Source: Hominilimicola fabiformis
Lineage (GTDB): Bacteria > Bacillota > Clostridia > UBA1381
Assembly: GCF_020687385.1 (NCBI RefSeq)
Contig: NZ_JAJEQM010000004.1
Span: forward strand, 124,001 to 188,000
Length of the DNA stretch: 64,000 bases
Direction: 5' to 3'
Shown in pieces: positions 40,293-48,209 of the stretch. The notes under the pieces were generated by a model. The model made no database searches. It saw only the letters and a list, made by a program, of their open reading frames with translations, and had not been told where the DNA came from. Position 1 is the first letter of the stretch. The number at the start of each line of letters is the position of its first letter. Position numbers and translations under genes: made by a program.

Positions 40293-40434
40293 GTAAACAA
40301 AACCGTTAAGGTTTTGTTTACTTTGTTATTGGGAGTTTGAGGTGCTAACCTCATTAAAAATCATTTCTGGCGACATGTGCGACAGAAATGGCATAAAATC
40401 TAAAGTTTCGACGTTTGAGGAACTTTATGATTTT
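40293..40434. other. Hairpin-rich non-coding region between GH51 and hppA
   Basis: This 142-bp stretch has no open frame of note but four inverted repeats: a perfect 12-bp hairpin GTAAACAAAACC/GGTTTTGTTTAC (40293-40321); TGAGGT-GCTA-ACCTCA (40336-40351); ATTTCTG...CAGAAAT (40361-40389); and AAAGTT...AACTTT (about 40400-40424). An outer pairing AAAATCAT/ATGATTTT encloses the last two and ends in a T run on the plus strand. It could be a structured RNA on either strand, a long GH51 3' end, or a small inverted-repeat element. I do not recognise the family. Confidence 0.5.
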
Positions 40435-40435
40435 T

Positions 40436-42754
40436 TTATTTCTGTACAGTAAATATTGTAACGCTCTGTGGCGGGAATGTGTATTCAAATGTATTTGATA
40501 CGGCGGTTAAAGCTGATGTTTTCGGCGATACCTTTTTCGGATTGTCGAAATCATTCATATCATTAAGCGAATTGCCGGAAAGTTCCGTTATGTTTGCGTT
40601 AATGCCGTTTACGCCCTCAACGCATATTTCAGATGTTATTTCAGTGTCACGCACATTGACCGCTTTAATATAAATGTTGTTATCGTCACTGCTTGCGGTG
40701 TAGTACAATTCCTCCATAACAGGCTGTTTGTCGATTGCAGTGTTTGCGGTTTTGCCGTTTATATATGTAGTAATATTTCTGCCGTTGACTTCAAGGCAAA
40801 GCTTGTATTCCTGTCCTGTCATTACGGAGAAAATGTTGTGGTCAAGGCACGAACCGCGTCCGTTTACTTGTGCGTTGACTTCTGTGTCTTGATTTTGCCA
40901 ACCGCCGATAAACCATTGAATTAAGTTTTTATCGTCCGACTTGCCGAAGAACAGGCGGAAACCTTTGTCGCCTGCTGTGCGTTTAGCGGTAGATTCGACT
41001 TTGTAATGATTTGAGTCTATGCTGTCTATAACGGCTTTACCGCCATTGTTAAATGATAGGTTGTCGTATGTTTTTACATTGCCTGTTGTGATGTCGGTGA
41101 TTTTAATATCGTAAAATTCCGCACTGCATCTGTCAGCTTCAATCTCAATATTACCGCTGATTTTGTCACTGCCAAGAGTGATAGGCTTGTCAAAACCGTC
41201 GTGCTTTACGTCAAGCAGATTGTTGCCTGTGCAGTTCATAAACATTTTTTGTACATAGTAATTTGCACTGCCGTATACTCTGTGATTGTCAAACCAAATC
41301 ATATCGGGCTGCCAGTTTATGTAGTCAACATTGCATAAAAGTGGTGCATAGCATACAAGACCGATTGCGTGTGCGTTGTTTTCAAGTCCTGTCATATATG
41401 CCGCCTCGATAAGTGCGTTGTAATATGTGTTGCCCCATGACGCGTATTCGCCTAAGAATACTTTCGGACCGTCTGACGGCATATTGTCGTAACGGTGGCA
41501 GTTGGCAAGCATCCATTCGGGTGATGTGTAGTAATGCTCGTCAACAAGGTCAGAGCCGTTCTTTTTTGCGTTGTTCCAACCGCGTTCAAATTCACCGCCC
41601 TGCGGGAAAGGCCCTGCGGAATTGATTATTTTTATTTGCGGATATTTCTCTTTTATGGCTTTGTGGAAAAGGTCATATCTGTCCCAAAAGCCCTGACCGA
41701 CTTCTTCGTTGCCGACTGCAAGATATTCAAGATTGAACGGCTCGGCGTGTCCCATATCACATCTTATTTTGCCCCACTTCGTGTCGGCATTGCCGTTGGC
41801 AAATTCGATAAGGTCAAGCGCGTCATCAATCCATTCCTGCATTTCGTCAAGCGGAACGGCTTGCTCCATATGCGGATTATATCCGGCAGGAAGTACAGGC
41901 AGAGGCTTTGCACCGATGTCCTCACAGAATTGGAAGTATTCAAAATATCCGAGTCCCAACGATTGATTGTATCGCCAGTTGTTACGTCGTGACGGTCTGT
42001 CGGTTACAGCACCGATTGTGTTTTTCCAACGGTACATTGAGTTTCTGTCGTCGGAATTAAGTGTGCCGTCGTGGATAAGACAACCGCCTGGAAAACGCAT
42101 AAATTTAGGTTTTAGGTCCGCAAGCATTTCGGCTATGTCGTTTCTCATACCGTTTTTACGGTTTTTGTAGGTTTTTACGGGGAATAACGATACAAAATCA
42201 AGACAGAATTTACATTCTTGCTTTGATGTGACTGCAAGCACTGCCGAAAAATCGTCAACAGGTGATGTTAATGTAAATGAATACTCCGTCCATTCGTTTG
42301 ACGTGATGTTAAGCGACTTTTCTGTAATGACTTCACCGTATGCGTTGTCTATTGAAACTGTTATTTCACAAGGCTTGTCACTTTTTGCGTAGCATGAAAA
42401 ATTGTAGCTTTCATTTTCCTTTACCGCAATACCGCTGTTGTAGCCGAGATTTTTTATGCCGGCTCTTGTGCCTGTTTTATTAATTTCAAGAATAAGATAA
42501 TTTGGATTTCGCTTTGAAAACGGTGATTTGTTTGATACAAATGACGATACCGACGCACCGCCCTCTTCAATACGTTTCCAAGCCGTCAACGCCTGATATG
42601 ACGGATTGTCCATAGGTGAAAATTCAAACGCCCTGTTGCGTATCATTTCACCGTAAAGTCCGCCGTCGGCGGCATGGTTTATGTCTTCAAAAAATATACC
42701 GTAAAAATCGGACATAGACGCTTTTTTGTTTGTGGTTACTGTGATTTTATTCAT
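40436..42754 (-). CDS. Cytoplasmic GH51 alpha-L-arabinofuranosidase
   Basis: The 772 residues lack a signal peptide or SLH repeats. The GH51 fold begins directly (TTNKKASMSDFYGIFFEDIN), with the acid/base Glu350 in AVGNEEVGQ and the nucleophile Glu436 in VFLGEYASWGN. The C-terminal beta domain is interrupted by a concanavalin-like module (about residues 560-690, FRLFFGKSDDKNLIQWFIGG). This is the same arrangement as the surface enzyme at 23240-27334, so the two are paralogues divided between surface and cytoplasm. The role is release of arabinose from imported arabino-oligosaccharides. The ribosome site is GAAAGGAAT. It is transcribed alone and ends in the hairpin-rich region and a terminator. 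Confidence 0.94.
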   Translation of the reverse strand: MNKITVTTNKKASMSDFYGIFFEDINHAADGGLYGEMIRNRAFEFSPMDNPSYQALTAWKRIEEGGASVSSFVSNKSPFSKRNPNYLILEINKTGTRAGIKNLGYNSGIAVKENESYNFSCYAKSDKPCEITVSIDNAYGEVITEKSLNITSNEWTEYSFTLTSPVDDFSAVLAVTSKQECKFCLDFVSLFPVKTYKNRKNGMRNDIAEMLADLKPKFMRFPGGCLIHDGTLNSDDRNSMYRWKNTIGAVTDRPSRRNNWRYNQSLGLGYFEYFQFCEDIGAKPLPVLPAGYNPHMEQAVPLDEMQEWIDDALDLIEFANGNADTKWGKIRCDMGHAEPFNLEYLAVGNEEVGQGFWDRYDLFHKAIKEKYPQIKIINSAGPFPQGGEFERGWNNAKKNGSDLVDEHYYTSPEWMLANCHRYDNMPSDGPKVFLGEYASWGNTYYNALIEAAYMTGLENNAHAIGLVCYAPLLCNVDYINWQPDMIWFDNHRVYGSANYYVQKMFMNCTGNNLLDVKHDGFDKPITLGSDKISGNIEIEADRCSAEFYDIKITDITTGNVKTYDNLSFNNGGKAVIDSIDSNHYKVESTAKRTAGDKGFRLFFGKSDDKNLIQWFIGGWQNQDTEVNAQVNGRGSCLDHNIFSVMTGQEYKLCLEVNGRNITTYINGKTANTAIDKQPVMEELYYTASSDDNNIYIKAVNVRDTEITSEICVEGVNGINANITELSGNSLNDMNDFDNPKKVSPKTSALTAVSNTFEYTFPPQSVTIFTVQK

Positions 42755-42930
42755 GTTTTAATTCCTTTCGTGATACTTCTAAACTTTTCATATTATATCA
42801 TAATCCAAATAGAAATGTTTGCAATTTTCAGACTTTAATTTAAAATAATCGGTAAAAGTAACACTTTTCGGTGAGTTTCATATTCTATACCAAGGGAAAA
42901 CCCCAAAAACATAGAAAGGAATGATAATAA

Positions 42931-43512
42931 ATGGCTGATTGTAACAGAAATTGCTGTAATGACTGCGGAAGAGAAAGAAAATATCCTTGTGATACAAATT
43001 TCCGTGAAGCAGTGTGTGTACATACTGATAAGATATATGACAGTTGCAGGGATAAAGATTGCTTGGAAAATGTACGCGTGTACTTGACTTCGTGCGGTCA
43101 GGATATTGTGGACAGAGCAATAAACGTTAAATGCACAAAAGCCGAAGTGATTTGGGTGTTTACGGATATTGAGGCTGTGCCGTTTAACAGAGGTTTTTAT
43201 TCGGTTGATTTGAAGTATTTCTTTAAAGTAACTTTAGCAGTATTTACAGGAGTGGGCCGTCCCACAGAAGTTGAGGGTCTTGCGACTTTTGATAAAAAAG
43301 TTATACTTTTCGGTTCGGAAGGTAATGCAAAAGTGTTTGAGTCGAAGTATAAAGAGGACGCTTTTGACCCGCAGCTTTGGAGAAAAACAAATATGCCGCA
43401 TGCAGTGGTAGAGGTGGCGGACTGCAAAATGGCAGGTAAAAATACAAAGGATATAACGGTGAAACAATGCGTATATACTGTTGAAAAAAGTACAATGGAA
43501 CCTGTGGTATAA
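42931..43512 (+). CDS. Conserved-looking Cys-rich protein of unknown function
   Basis: The 193-residue protein has a Cys-rich N-terminus (NRNCCNDCGRERKYPC, then CVHTDKIYDSCRDKDCLENV) and later single cysteines near TSCGQ, VKCTK, ADCKM and KQCVY. The body (VYLTSCGQDIVDRAINVK, EAVPFNRGFYSVDLKYFFKV) looks like a beta-rich domain. There is no signal peptide or membrane segment. The style is that of clostridial spore-coat or coat-associated proteins, but I cannot name the family and the function is open. The ribosome site GAAAGGAATG precedes ATG, and a strong terminator follows. Confidence 0.75.
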   Translation: MADCNRNCCNDCGRERKYPCDTNFREAVCVHTDKIYDSCRDKDCLENVRVYLTSCGQDIVDRAINVKCTKAEVIWVFTDIEAVPFNRGFYSVDLKYFFKVTLAVFTGVGRPTEVEGLATFDKKVILFGSEGNAKVFESKYKEDAFDPQLWRKTNMPHAVVEVADCKMAGKNTKDITVKQCVYTVEKSTMEPVV

Positions 43513-43520
43513 ATTTGAAG

Positions 43521-43556
43521 AACGGTTTAAACGAAAAATTTAAACCGTTTTTTATT
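43521..43556 (+). terminator. Terminator after the Cys-rich gene
   Basis: AACGGTTTAAA pairs with TTTAAACCGTT and is followed by TTTTATTTT. A near-identical hairpin occurs at 47618-47653. Confidence 0.9.
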
Positions 43557-43568
43557 TTGTGGAATATA

Positions 43569-43597
43569 TTGACAACTGTTGTCGAAAATGATATAAT
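43569..43597 (+). promoter_or_regulatory. Promoter of the SH3-repeat gene
   Basis: TTGACA (43569-43574), a 17-base spacer and TATAAT (43592-43597). The region from here to the start codon is duplicated at 47685-47810. Confidence 0.9.
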
Positions 43598-43672
43598 ATT
43601 TTTAATTATTATTATATAATTTTGTATATCTGTAATAAAAACTTAAATCTGTTAAGCGAAAGGATGAGGGGA

Positions 43673-44740
43673 ATGAATTCAAGGAACAAATTAATCGCTG
43701 TTTGCGTTATATGTGCGGCAGTTGCATTGCTGTCTGTCGGCGGAGTTGTTTTTGCATATCAAAAGTATGCGTCAACATTCAATAATGCAAGCAACGGAAA
43801 TGTAAGTTTAAACAGCATTAATGAAGGTATGTCATATACAATTTTAGATGACGGTACGAATGTTTATGAAAATCCCGATAAAGGCTCGGCAGTGCTTATG
43901 CAGACAAAAGCAAATGAAACGGTAAGCTTTTTGGCACTTGCACATGGCGGTTTTTATAAGATAAGAGTAAACGGAGTGGACGGATATGTGTTGTGTGACA
44001 AGGTTGTCGATAAAACTCTTGCAACACCGGCACCGACAGAAAATCCGACAAAGGTTATGTACATTGTAAATGCGAATGAAAGTGTAACATTGAGGAAAAC
44101 TCCGGACCAAAACGGTGAACAGATTACCACAATTCCGCTTGGCACGCAGGTTGAATTTGTAAAAAAGGAAAATGATGATTTTTCAAAAATTAAGTATGGC
44201 GGACAAGAAGGCTTTGTAATGACAAAGTATCTTACGGAAGACGCGAATATTGCAATTCAACAGGCAGGCAATAAAAATGCCAAACCTGCTGAACCGGTGC
44301 AACATGCGACAGGCTCGTCCGATGTATCGGTTAAATTCACAATGTATGTTTTTAATGTACAGAACTCAATATATTTAAGAAAGTATGCGGAAGAAAATTC
44401 GGAAAATATCTGTACAATCCCTTGGGGTGAACCTGTAGGATATATTGAGGATGTTACAAACGGTTTCTACAAAATAAAATACAAGGGACAAATCGGTTAT
44501 GCCAAAGCGGAATATTTGACATCAACAGATCCTCATGTCTACACAGGTGGAAATCCGATTTATCATATTTCAGGAGTGCAAAATTCGGTGTATTTAAGAA
44601 AAACACCGTCAGAGCCGGCGGAATACATTTGTGAAATTCCTGTCGGAGCGGCAGTTGAATATCTCGGCTCGTACAACGGATATGATAAGGTTAATTATAA
44701 CGGTATGGTCGGATATGTGACAAGTGCATACGTCAGATAG
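43673..44740 (+). CDS. Membrane-anchored protein with four bacterial SH3 domains
   Basis: The ATG at 43673 is favoured (AAAGGA eight bases upstream); an in-frame ATG lies at 43664. One transmembrane segment (about residues 7-28) is followed by four SH3-like modules, seen at SYTILDDGTNVYENPDKG, YIVNANESVTLRKTPDQNG, FNVQNSIYLRKYAEEN and HISGVQNSVYLRKTPSEP. Each ends in a G(Y/F)V-type strand. A Pro/Thr linker follows the first. Such modules bind peptidoglycan or wall peptides; there is no catalytic domain. The next gene starts 12 bases downstream, so they form an operon. The promoter and first codons have a decayed copy at 47.7 kb. Confidence 0.85.
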   Translation: MNSRNKLIAVCVICAAVALLSVGGVVFAYQKYASTFNNASNGNVSLNSINEGMSYTILDDGTNVYENPDKGSAVLMQTKANETVSFLALAHGGFYKIRVNGVDGYVLCDKVVDKTLATPAPTENPTKVMYIVNANESVTLRKTPDQNGEQITTIPLGTQVEFVKKENDDFSKIKYGGQEGFVMTKYLTEDANIAIQQAGNKNAKPAEPVQHATGSSDVSVKFTMYVFNVQNSIYLRKYAEENSENICTIPWGEPVGYIEDVTNGFYKIKYKGQIGYAKAEYLTSTDPHVYTGGNPIYHISGVQNSVYLRKTPSEPAEYICEIPVGAAVEYLGSYNGYDKVNYNGMVGYVTSAYVR

Positions 44741-44752
44741 GGGGATAATGAT

Positions 44753-45565
44753 ATGAACAGAGAAGATTATAATTTTGATCCAATGACCGGTGAAAAAGTT
44801 ATTAAAGATGACTATAATTTTGATCCAATGACCGGCGAAAAAATTATTAAAGATGACTATAACTTTGATCCAATGACCGGTGAAAAAATTGTAAAAACCA
44901 ATGAACAATCTCAACAATTTAATTCTGAGGGGTATCAGCCAAACAATAAAATCGCTATTGTTGTAATTGTGGTTGTAACGGTTATATTTTTGGCGGTTGC
45001 GTCAGGCTTTGCGGGATACTTTTTGGTAAGCGGACACAACCAAGGACAAAAACCTGCCAATCCGATTTTGACGTCGGAGGCGATAAAGTGGTCGGCGGTA
45101 AAGCTGAATGACGGTGAAATACCAAATACATATGAAAATAATATGCCGTCGGCTGAGATAAAAGGCGTCGGAACGAAATCAAGCATAATCAATAAATTGA
45201 GAGAAAATACAGATAAAAGTCTTGGTTCACTTCAGGTTTCAGAGATTGACGGCGGTGTAAAGTATTATACTCTCGAAGATCAAATTCTGAGAATAGATAT
45301 TCCGTCAGGTGTAAACGGTTTTAAGTATAATCGAATTTATTATTTTAATAATGATGTATTGTATTTTGGACTTGTTTATTCGGCGGCAAATCAAAACAAT
45401 TTGTATTTTTATCAAGGCGAAATGTACAGATATATAAATGAAAAGGGCGAAATGAAACAAAATGAGTTTAAAGATGATGTCTTTAAAACTTTAGGAAATT
45501 TTGCTCTTAACGAGGCATATTCTTTTTATGATTATAAGACAGGTGTAAAGAACGACAGAAGATAA
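44753..45565 (+). CDS. Single-pass membrane protein with N-terminal 15-aa tandem repeats
   Basis: The 270-residue protein starts with three copies of a 15-residue repeat (DYNFDPMTGEK(V/I)IKD) facing the cytoplasm, then one membrane helix (about residues 63-90, IAIVVIVVVTVIFLAVASG) and an outer domain of about 175 residues that I do not recognise (YYTLEDQILRIDIPSGVNG, FDYKTG-type ending). The FDPMTGE motif recurs in clostridial membrane proteins, often near SH3 or zinc-ribbon proteins, without known function. It follows the SH3 gene by 12 bases with GGGGATAATG as ribosome site, so a joint envelope function is inferred. Confidence 0.8.
   Translation: MNREDYNFDPMTGEKVIKDDYNFDPMTGEKIIKDDYNFDPMTGEKIVKTNEQSQQFNSEGYQPNNKIAIVVIVVVTVIFLAVASGFAGYFLVSGHNQGQKPANPILTSEAIKWSAVKLNDGEIPNTYENNMPSAEIKGVGTKSSIINKLRENTDKSLGSLQVSEIDGGVKYYTLEDQILRIDIPSGVNGFKYNRIYYFNNDVLYFGLVYSAANQNNLYFYQGEMYRYINEKGEMKQNEFKDDVFKTLGNFALNEAYSFYDYKTGVKNDRR
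44765..44899 (+). repeat. Three 45-bp tandem repeats (FDPMTGEK motif)
   Basis: Units at 44765-44809, 44810-44854 and 44855-44899 differ at only a few bases, so copy number probably varies between strains while keeping frame. Confidence 0.92.
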
Positions 45566-45573
45566 AATGTGAA

Positions 45574-45617
45574 ACAGGTAAGTCTATTTTAAATAAGGCT
45601 TACCTGTATATTTTTTT
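45574..45617 (+). terminator. Terminator of the SH3 / repeat-protein operon
   Basis: ACAGGTAAG pairs with CTTACCTGT around an A/T-rich inner stem (TATTT/AAATA), followed by a T run. Confidence 0.88.
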
Positions 45618-45702
45618 ATTAAAGCAGTAGAAAATATTATAGCGTTCTGATATAATTATTATAAAAGAACGTGATATTATTGCGTTTAAGGGAGGGATAA
45701 AT

Positions 45703-47610
45703 ATGAAAAACTATGGGAAATTAATATCAGTAATTGCGGTGCTGATAGGTTTGTTTGTTATGTCGGTGAGTGTTTCGGCGGCAGACTTGGCAATTATTGT
45801 AGTGGATGGCAAAGCAGTTGTCGGAAACGGCACGTCGGGTGTTGCGATTGTTGCATCGTATGACGAGGACGGAAAACTTACAAAGGTTGTGAAAGAGTAT
45901 GTGACGGAAAGCAGCAGTACGGTGCTTAATGTAAAAAACGGCGACAAGGTTATGTATTGGGACGGATTAGAAACAATGAACCCGCTTTCAGATGCCGTTA
46001 CGGTAACAGATGTCATTTCGGACGAAGATAAAGAAACCATATATGAGGCGGCGGTCGATAAAGCACTTCGTGAGGCTCTCGGCAAAAATAAGGGCAAGGA
46101 TATGACGGAACTTCAAAAAGCATTGGCACTTCACGACTGGCTTGTGATGAATTGTCAGTATGATGTGACGACATCAAGACCGAATGCACACACTGCGTAC
46201 GGTGCGATTGTAGAGGGTTATGCCGTTTGTGACGGTTATGCTAATGCATATAACGACCTACTTGGCAGAGTCGGAGTGACGGCAACGTATGTGTTGGGAA
46301 GAAAACCGCTACATTTGGGTGAGGATCCGCAACTTCATGCTTGGAGCTGCGTTACAATCGGCGGAAAAAAATATCATGTTGATGTTACGGCAGATGACCC
46401 TGTTCCCGATTTGCTGGGCACAGTGAGTCGTGGGTACTTTTTAGTAAGTGATACTGTATTGAACAGAGCAGGATATGTAGATTATGCTACGCATTGTACG
46501 GATACGACTTATGAAAAATATGATATGTTTACCGGTTTTTATATGCAATTTATATGGAATGATGATATTCAGAAATTCTACTATATTGATATGGACAAAG
46601 TGAAAACTACTTCTGATTTTACAGAAACACTTATACCTTCATCAGAAGAAAACGGAGCGAAACCGACAAGCTATATTATAACTGAGGACAGCAAATATAT
46701 TTGTTTCTTTAGACCGAGCTTTGTAACGAGTCAATCCACAGTGTATCTTTATAGCTTTGAAACCAATAAATATTATACATATGCAATCAAGAATATTAAA
46801 GATGTTGTTTTCTGTCGACTAAGGCAAAACGGAAATAACATTGAGGTTGTAAGAGATTATTATGAAAACGATATGCCGGTGGGTGTGATTGTGGTAAAGA
46901 CTATTCCGCTTCCGACTGATATAAAGGAACGCAATGTTACATTTGACTCAAATTACAGCGGCGGAAACACGACAAGTAGCAAATATATCAGCAATTATTG
47001 GACAGATGGCGACGGTTCGTTTGACGAGCTGACAAGAGATGGTTTGGTGTTTGGCGGTTGGTACACCGAAAAAGTCGGCGGAACAAAAGTTGAAAACTTT
47101 GAAGAAATTTCAGGCGATGATGTGACGCTTTATGCTCATTGGTGGGGTGCTTGGAGCATATCTGAAGACCCGACATTGACCGAAAGCGGAAAAATTATTC
47201 GTTCGCTTGAGGGTTATCCGAACGTAACGGAAGAAAAAACAATCCCAAATTTATCGGACGAATCGGTGTGGACAAAAAAGTATACAAAACCGTCGACAAT
47301 GACAGAAGAAGGATATGAGCTATATACCTCTGAATATGGTAATGTGAAGATTACATTGCCGAAGAAAGATTGGGAGTATGGTATTACTTATAAAGACGGC
47401 AGTGTTTATATTACCGTTACGGAAGAAGCTTCTTATATAGTCAGATTTAAGTGCGGAGATAATGTCGGAGACAGAAAGGTAATCACAAACGGTGCAGGCG
47501 AATATAGAGTGATGAATCCAAAGGATTTTACACCGAGCGGAACTGTTACGGCAACTCTGTATGACATCGAAATGAATGAACTTGCCACGGTTGAATATGA
47601 AGTGGAATAA
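45703..47610 (+). CDS. Secreted transglutaminase-like protein with InlB-type repeat
   Basis: A signal peptide (MKNYGKLISVIAVLIGLFVM...SA) follows AAGGGAGG. The transglutaminase/papain-fold domain (about residues 130-265) opens with LALHDWLVMNCQYD and has the Cys in YAVCDGYANAYN, the His in LHAWSCVTIGG and the Asp in YHVDVTADD. A middle region of about 140 residues is unassigned. A Listeria-Bacteroides (InlB B-type) repeat lies at about 405-485 (FDSNYSGG, GLVFGGWYTEKVGGTKV, VTLYAHW). The C-terminal ~120 residues form a beta-rich tail. It is predicted to act on surface proteins as a protease or cross-linking enzyme; the substrate is unknown. A TATAAT box at 45651-45656 has no clear -35 partner. 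Confidence 0.88.
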   Translation: MKNYGKLISVIAVLIGLFVMSVSVSAADLAIIVVDGKAVVGNGTSGVAIVASYDEDGKLTKVVKEYVTESSSTVLNVKNGDKVMYWDGLETMNPLSDAVTVTDVISDEDKETIYEAAVDKALREALGKNKGKDMTELQKALALHDWLVMNCQYDVTTSRPNAHTAYGAIVEGYAVCDGYANAYNDLLGRVGVTATYVLGRKPLHLGEDPQLHAWSCVTIGGKKYHVDVTADDPVPDLLGTVSRGYFLVSDTVLNRAGYVDYATHCTDTTYEKYDMFTGFYMQFIWNDDIQKFYYIDMDKVKTTSDFTETLIPSSEENGAKPTSYIITEDSKYICFFRPSFVTSQSTVYLYSFETNKYYTYAIKNIKDVVFCRLRQNGNNIEVVRDYYENDMPVGVIVVKTIPLPTDIKERNVTFDSNYSGGNTTSSKYISNYWTDGDGSFDELTRDGLVFGGWYTEKVGGTKVENFEEISGDDVTLYAHWWGAWSISEDPTLTESGKIIRSLEGYPNVTEEKTIPNLSDESVWTKKYTKPSTMTEEGYELYTSEYGNVKITLPKKDWEYGITYKDGSVYITVTEEASYIVRFKCGDNVGDRKVITNGAGEYRVMNPKDFTPSGTVTATLYDIEMNELATVEYEVE

Positions 47611-47617
47611 GATTTTG

Positions 47618-47653
47618 AACGGTTTAAACGAGATGTTTAAACCGTTTTTTTTT
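47618..47653 (+). terminator. Terminator after the transglutaminase gene (duplicate of 43521-43556)
   Basis: AACGGTTTAAA pairs with TTTAAACCGTT plus nine T residues. The arms are identical to those of the terminator at 43521. Confidence 0.9.
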
Positions 47654-47684
47654 GTATGCATAAAGATATATTCTGTGGAATATA

Positions 47685-47713
47685 TTGACATATTTTATCG
47701 AAAATGATATAAT
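47685..47713 (+). promoter_or_regulatory. Duplicated promoter feeding a broken gene
   Basis: TTGACA (47685-47690), a 17-base spacer and TATAAT (47708-47713). The flanks (GGAATATATTGACA, TCGAAAATGATATAAT, CATAATTTTGTATAT, AAGCGAAAGGATGAGG) are shared with 43561-43670. Confidence 0.85.
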
Positions 47714-47780
47714 AAATTCAATTATCACTACATAATTTTGTATATTTGGAATAAAAGCTGAAAATCTACAAAGCGAAAGG

Positions 47781-48143
47781 ATGAGGAAAATAAATTTAAA
47801 GAATAAATTATGAAGTGTTTAAACATTGGGAATTTTGCTCTCGGCAGACGGAAGAACAAGATATACGTTGAAGTCAGAGGTAGATGCATATAAAAAAGTA
47901 GGTTGGTATACCGAACCGTATACTCCGCCGAAAACTAATAGTAGCTCAAGCGGAAGTTCAAGCGGCGGCTCAAGTGGCAGCTTATCATCAAGCGGCGTTG
48001 TACGCGGTTCAACAGTATATGTAACCCCATCTGGAAAGAAATATCATTACAGCGCAAGCTGTGCCGGTAAAAATGCAAGAGCAACCACTCTGTCAGCAGC
48101 ACAAGCCAGCGGCAAAGGCCCTTGCTCAAAATGTGCAAGATAG
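47781..48143 (+). pseudogene. Decayed surface-protein gene with duplicated start
   Basis: Behind the duplicated promoter an ATG at 47781 opens a frame reading MRKINLKNKL, matching the start MRGMNSRNKL of the SH3 gene at 43.67 kb, but a TGA stops it at once. In another frame, 47826-48143 (TTG start, no ribosome site, stop at 47820 just before) encodes SADGRTRYTLKSEVDAYKKV, a motif usual in secreted clostridial repeat proteins, then a Ser/Gly linker and a Cys-containing end (VYVTPSGKKYHYSASCAGKN...CSKCAR). That C-terminal module is found at the end of many small mobile-element proteins. It is best read as fused remnants of two genes at the left border of the accessory region. A short functional product from 47826 cannot be excluded. 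Confidence 0.6.
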
Positions 48144-48209
48144 TTATGCAATTATCTATGGATTATAAATCAATGAAGTCAATATAAAATGTGAAATGAG
48201 GTTGAATTT

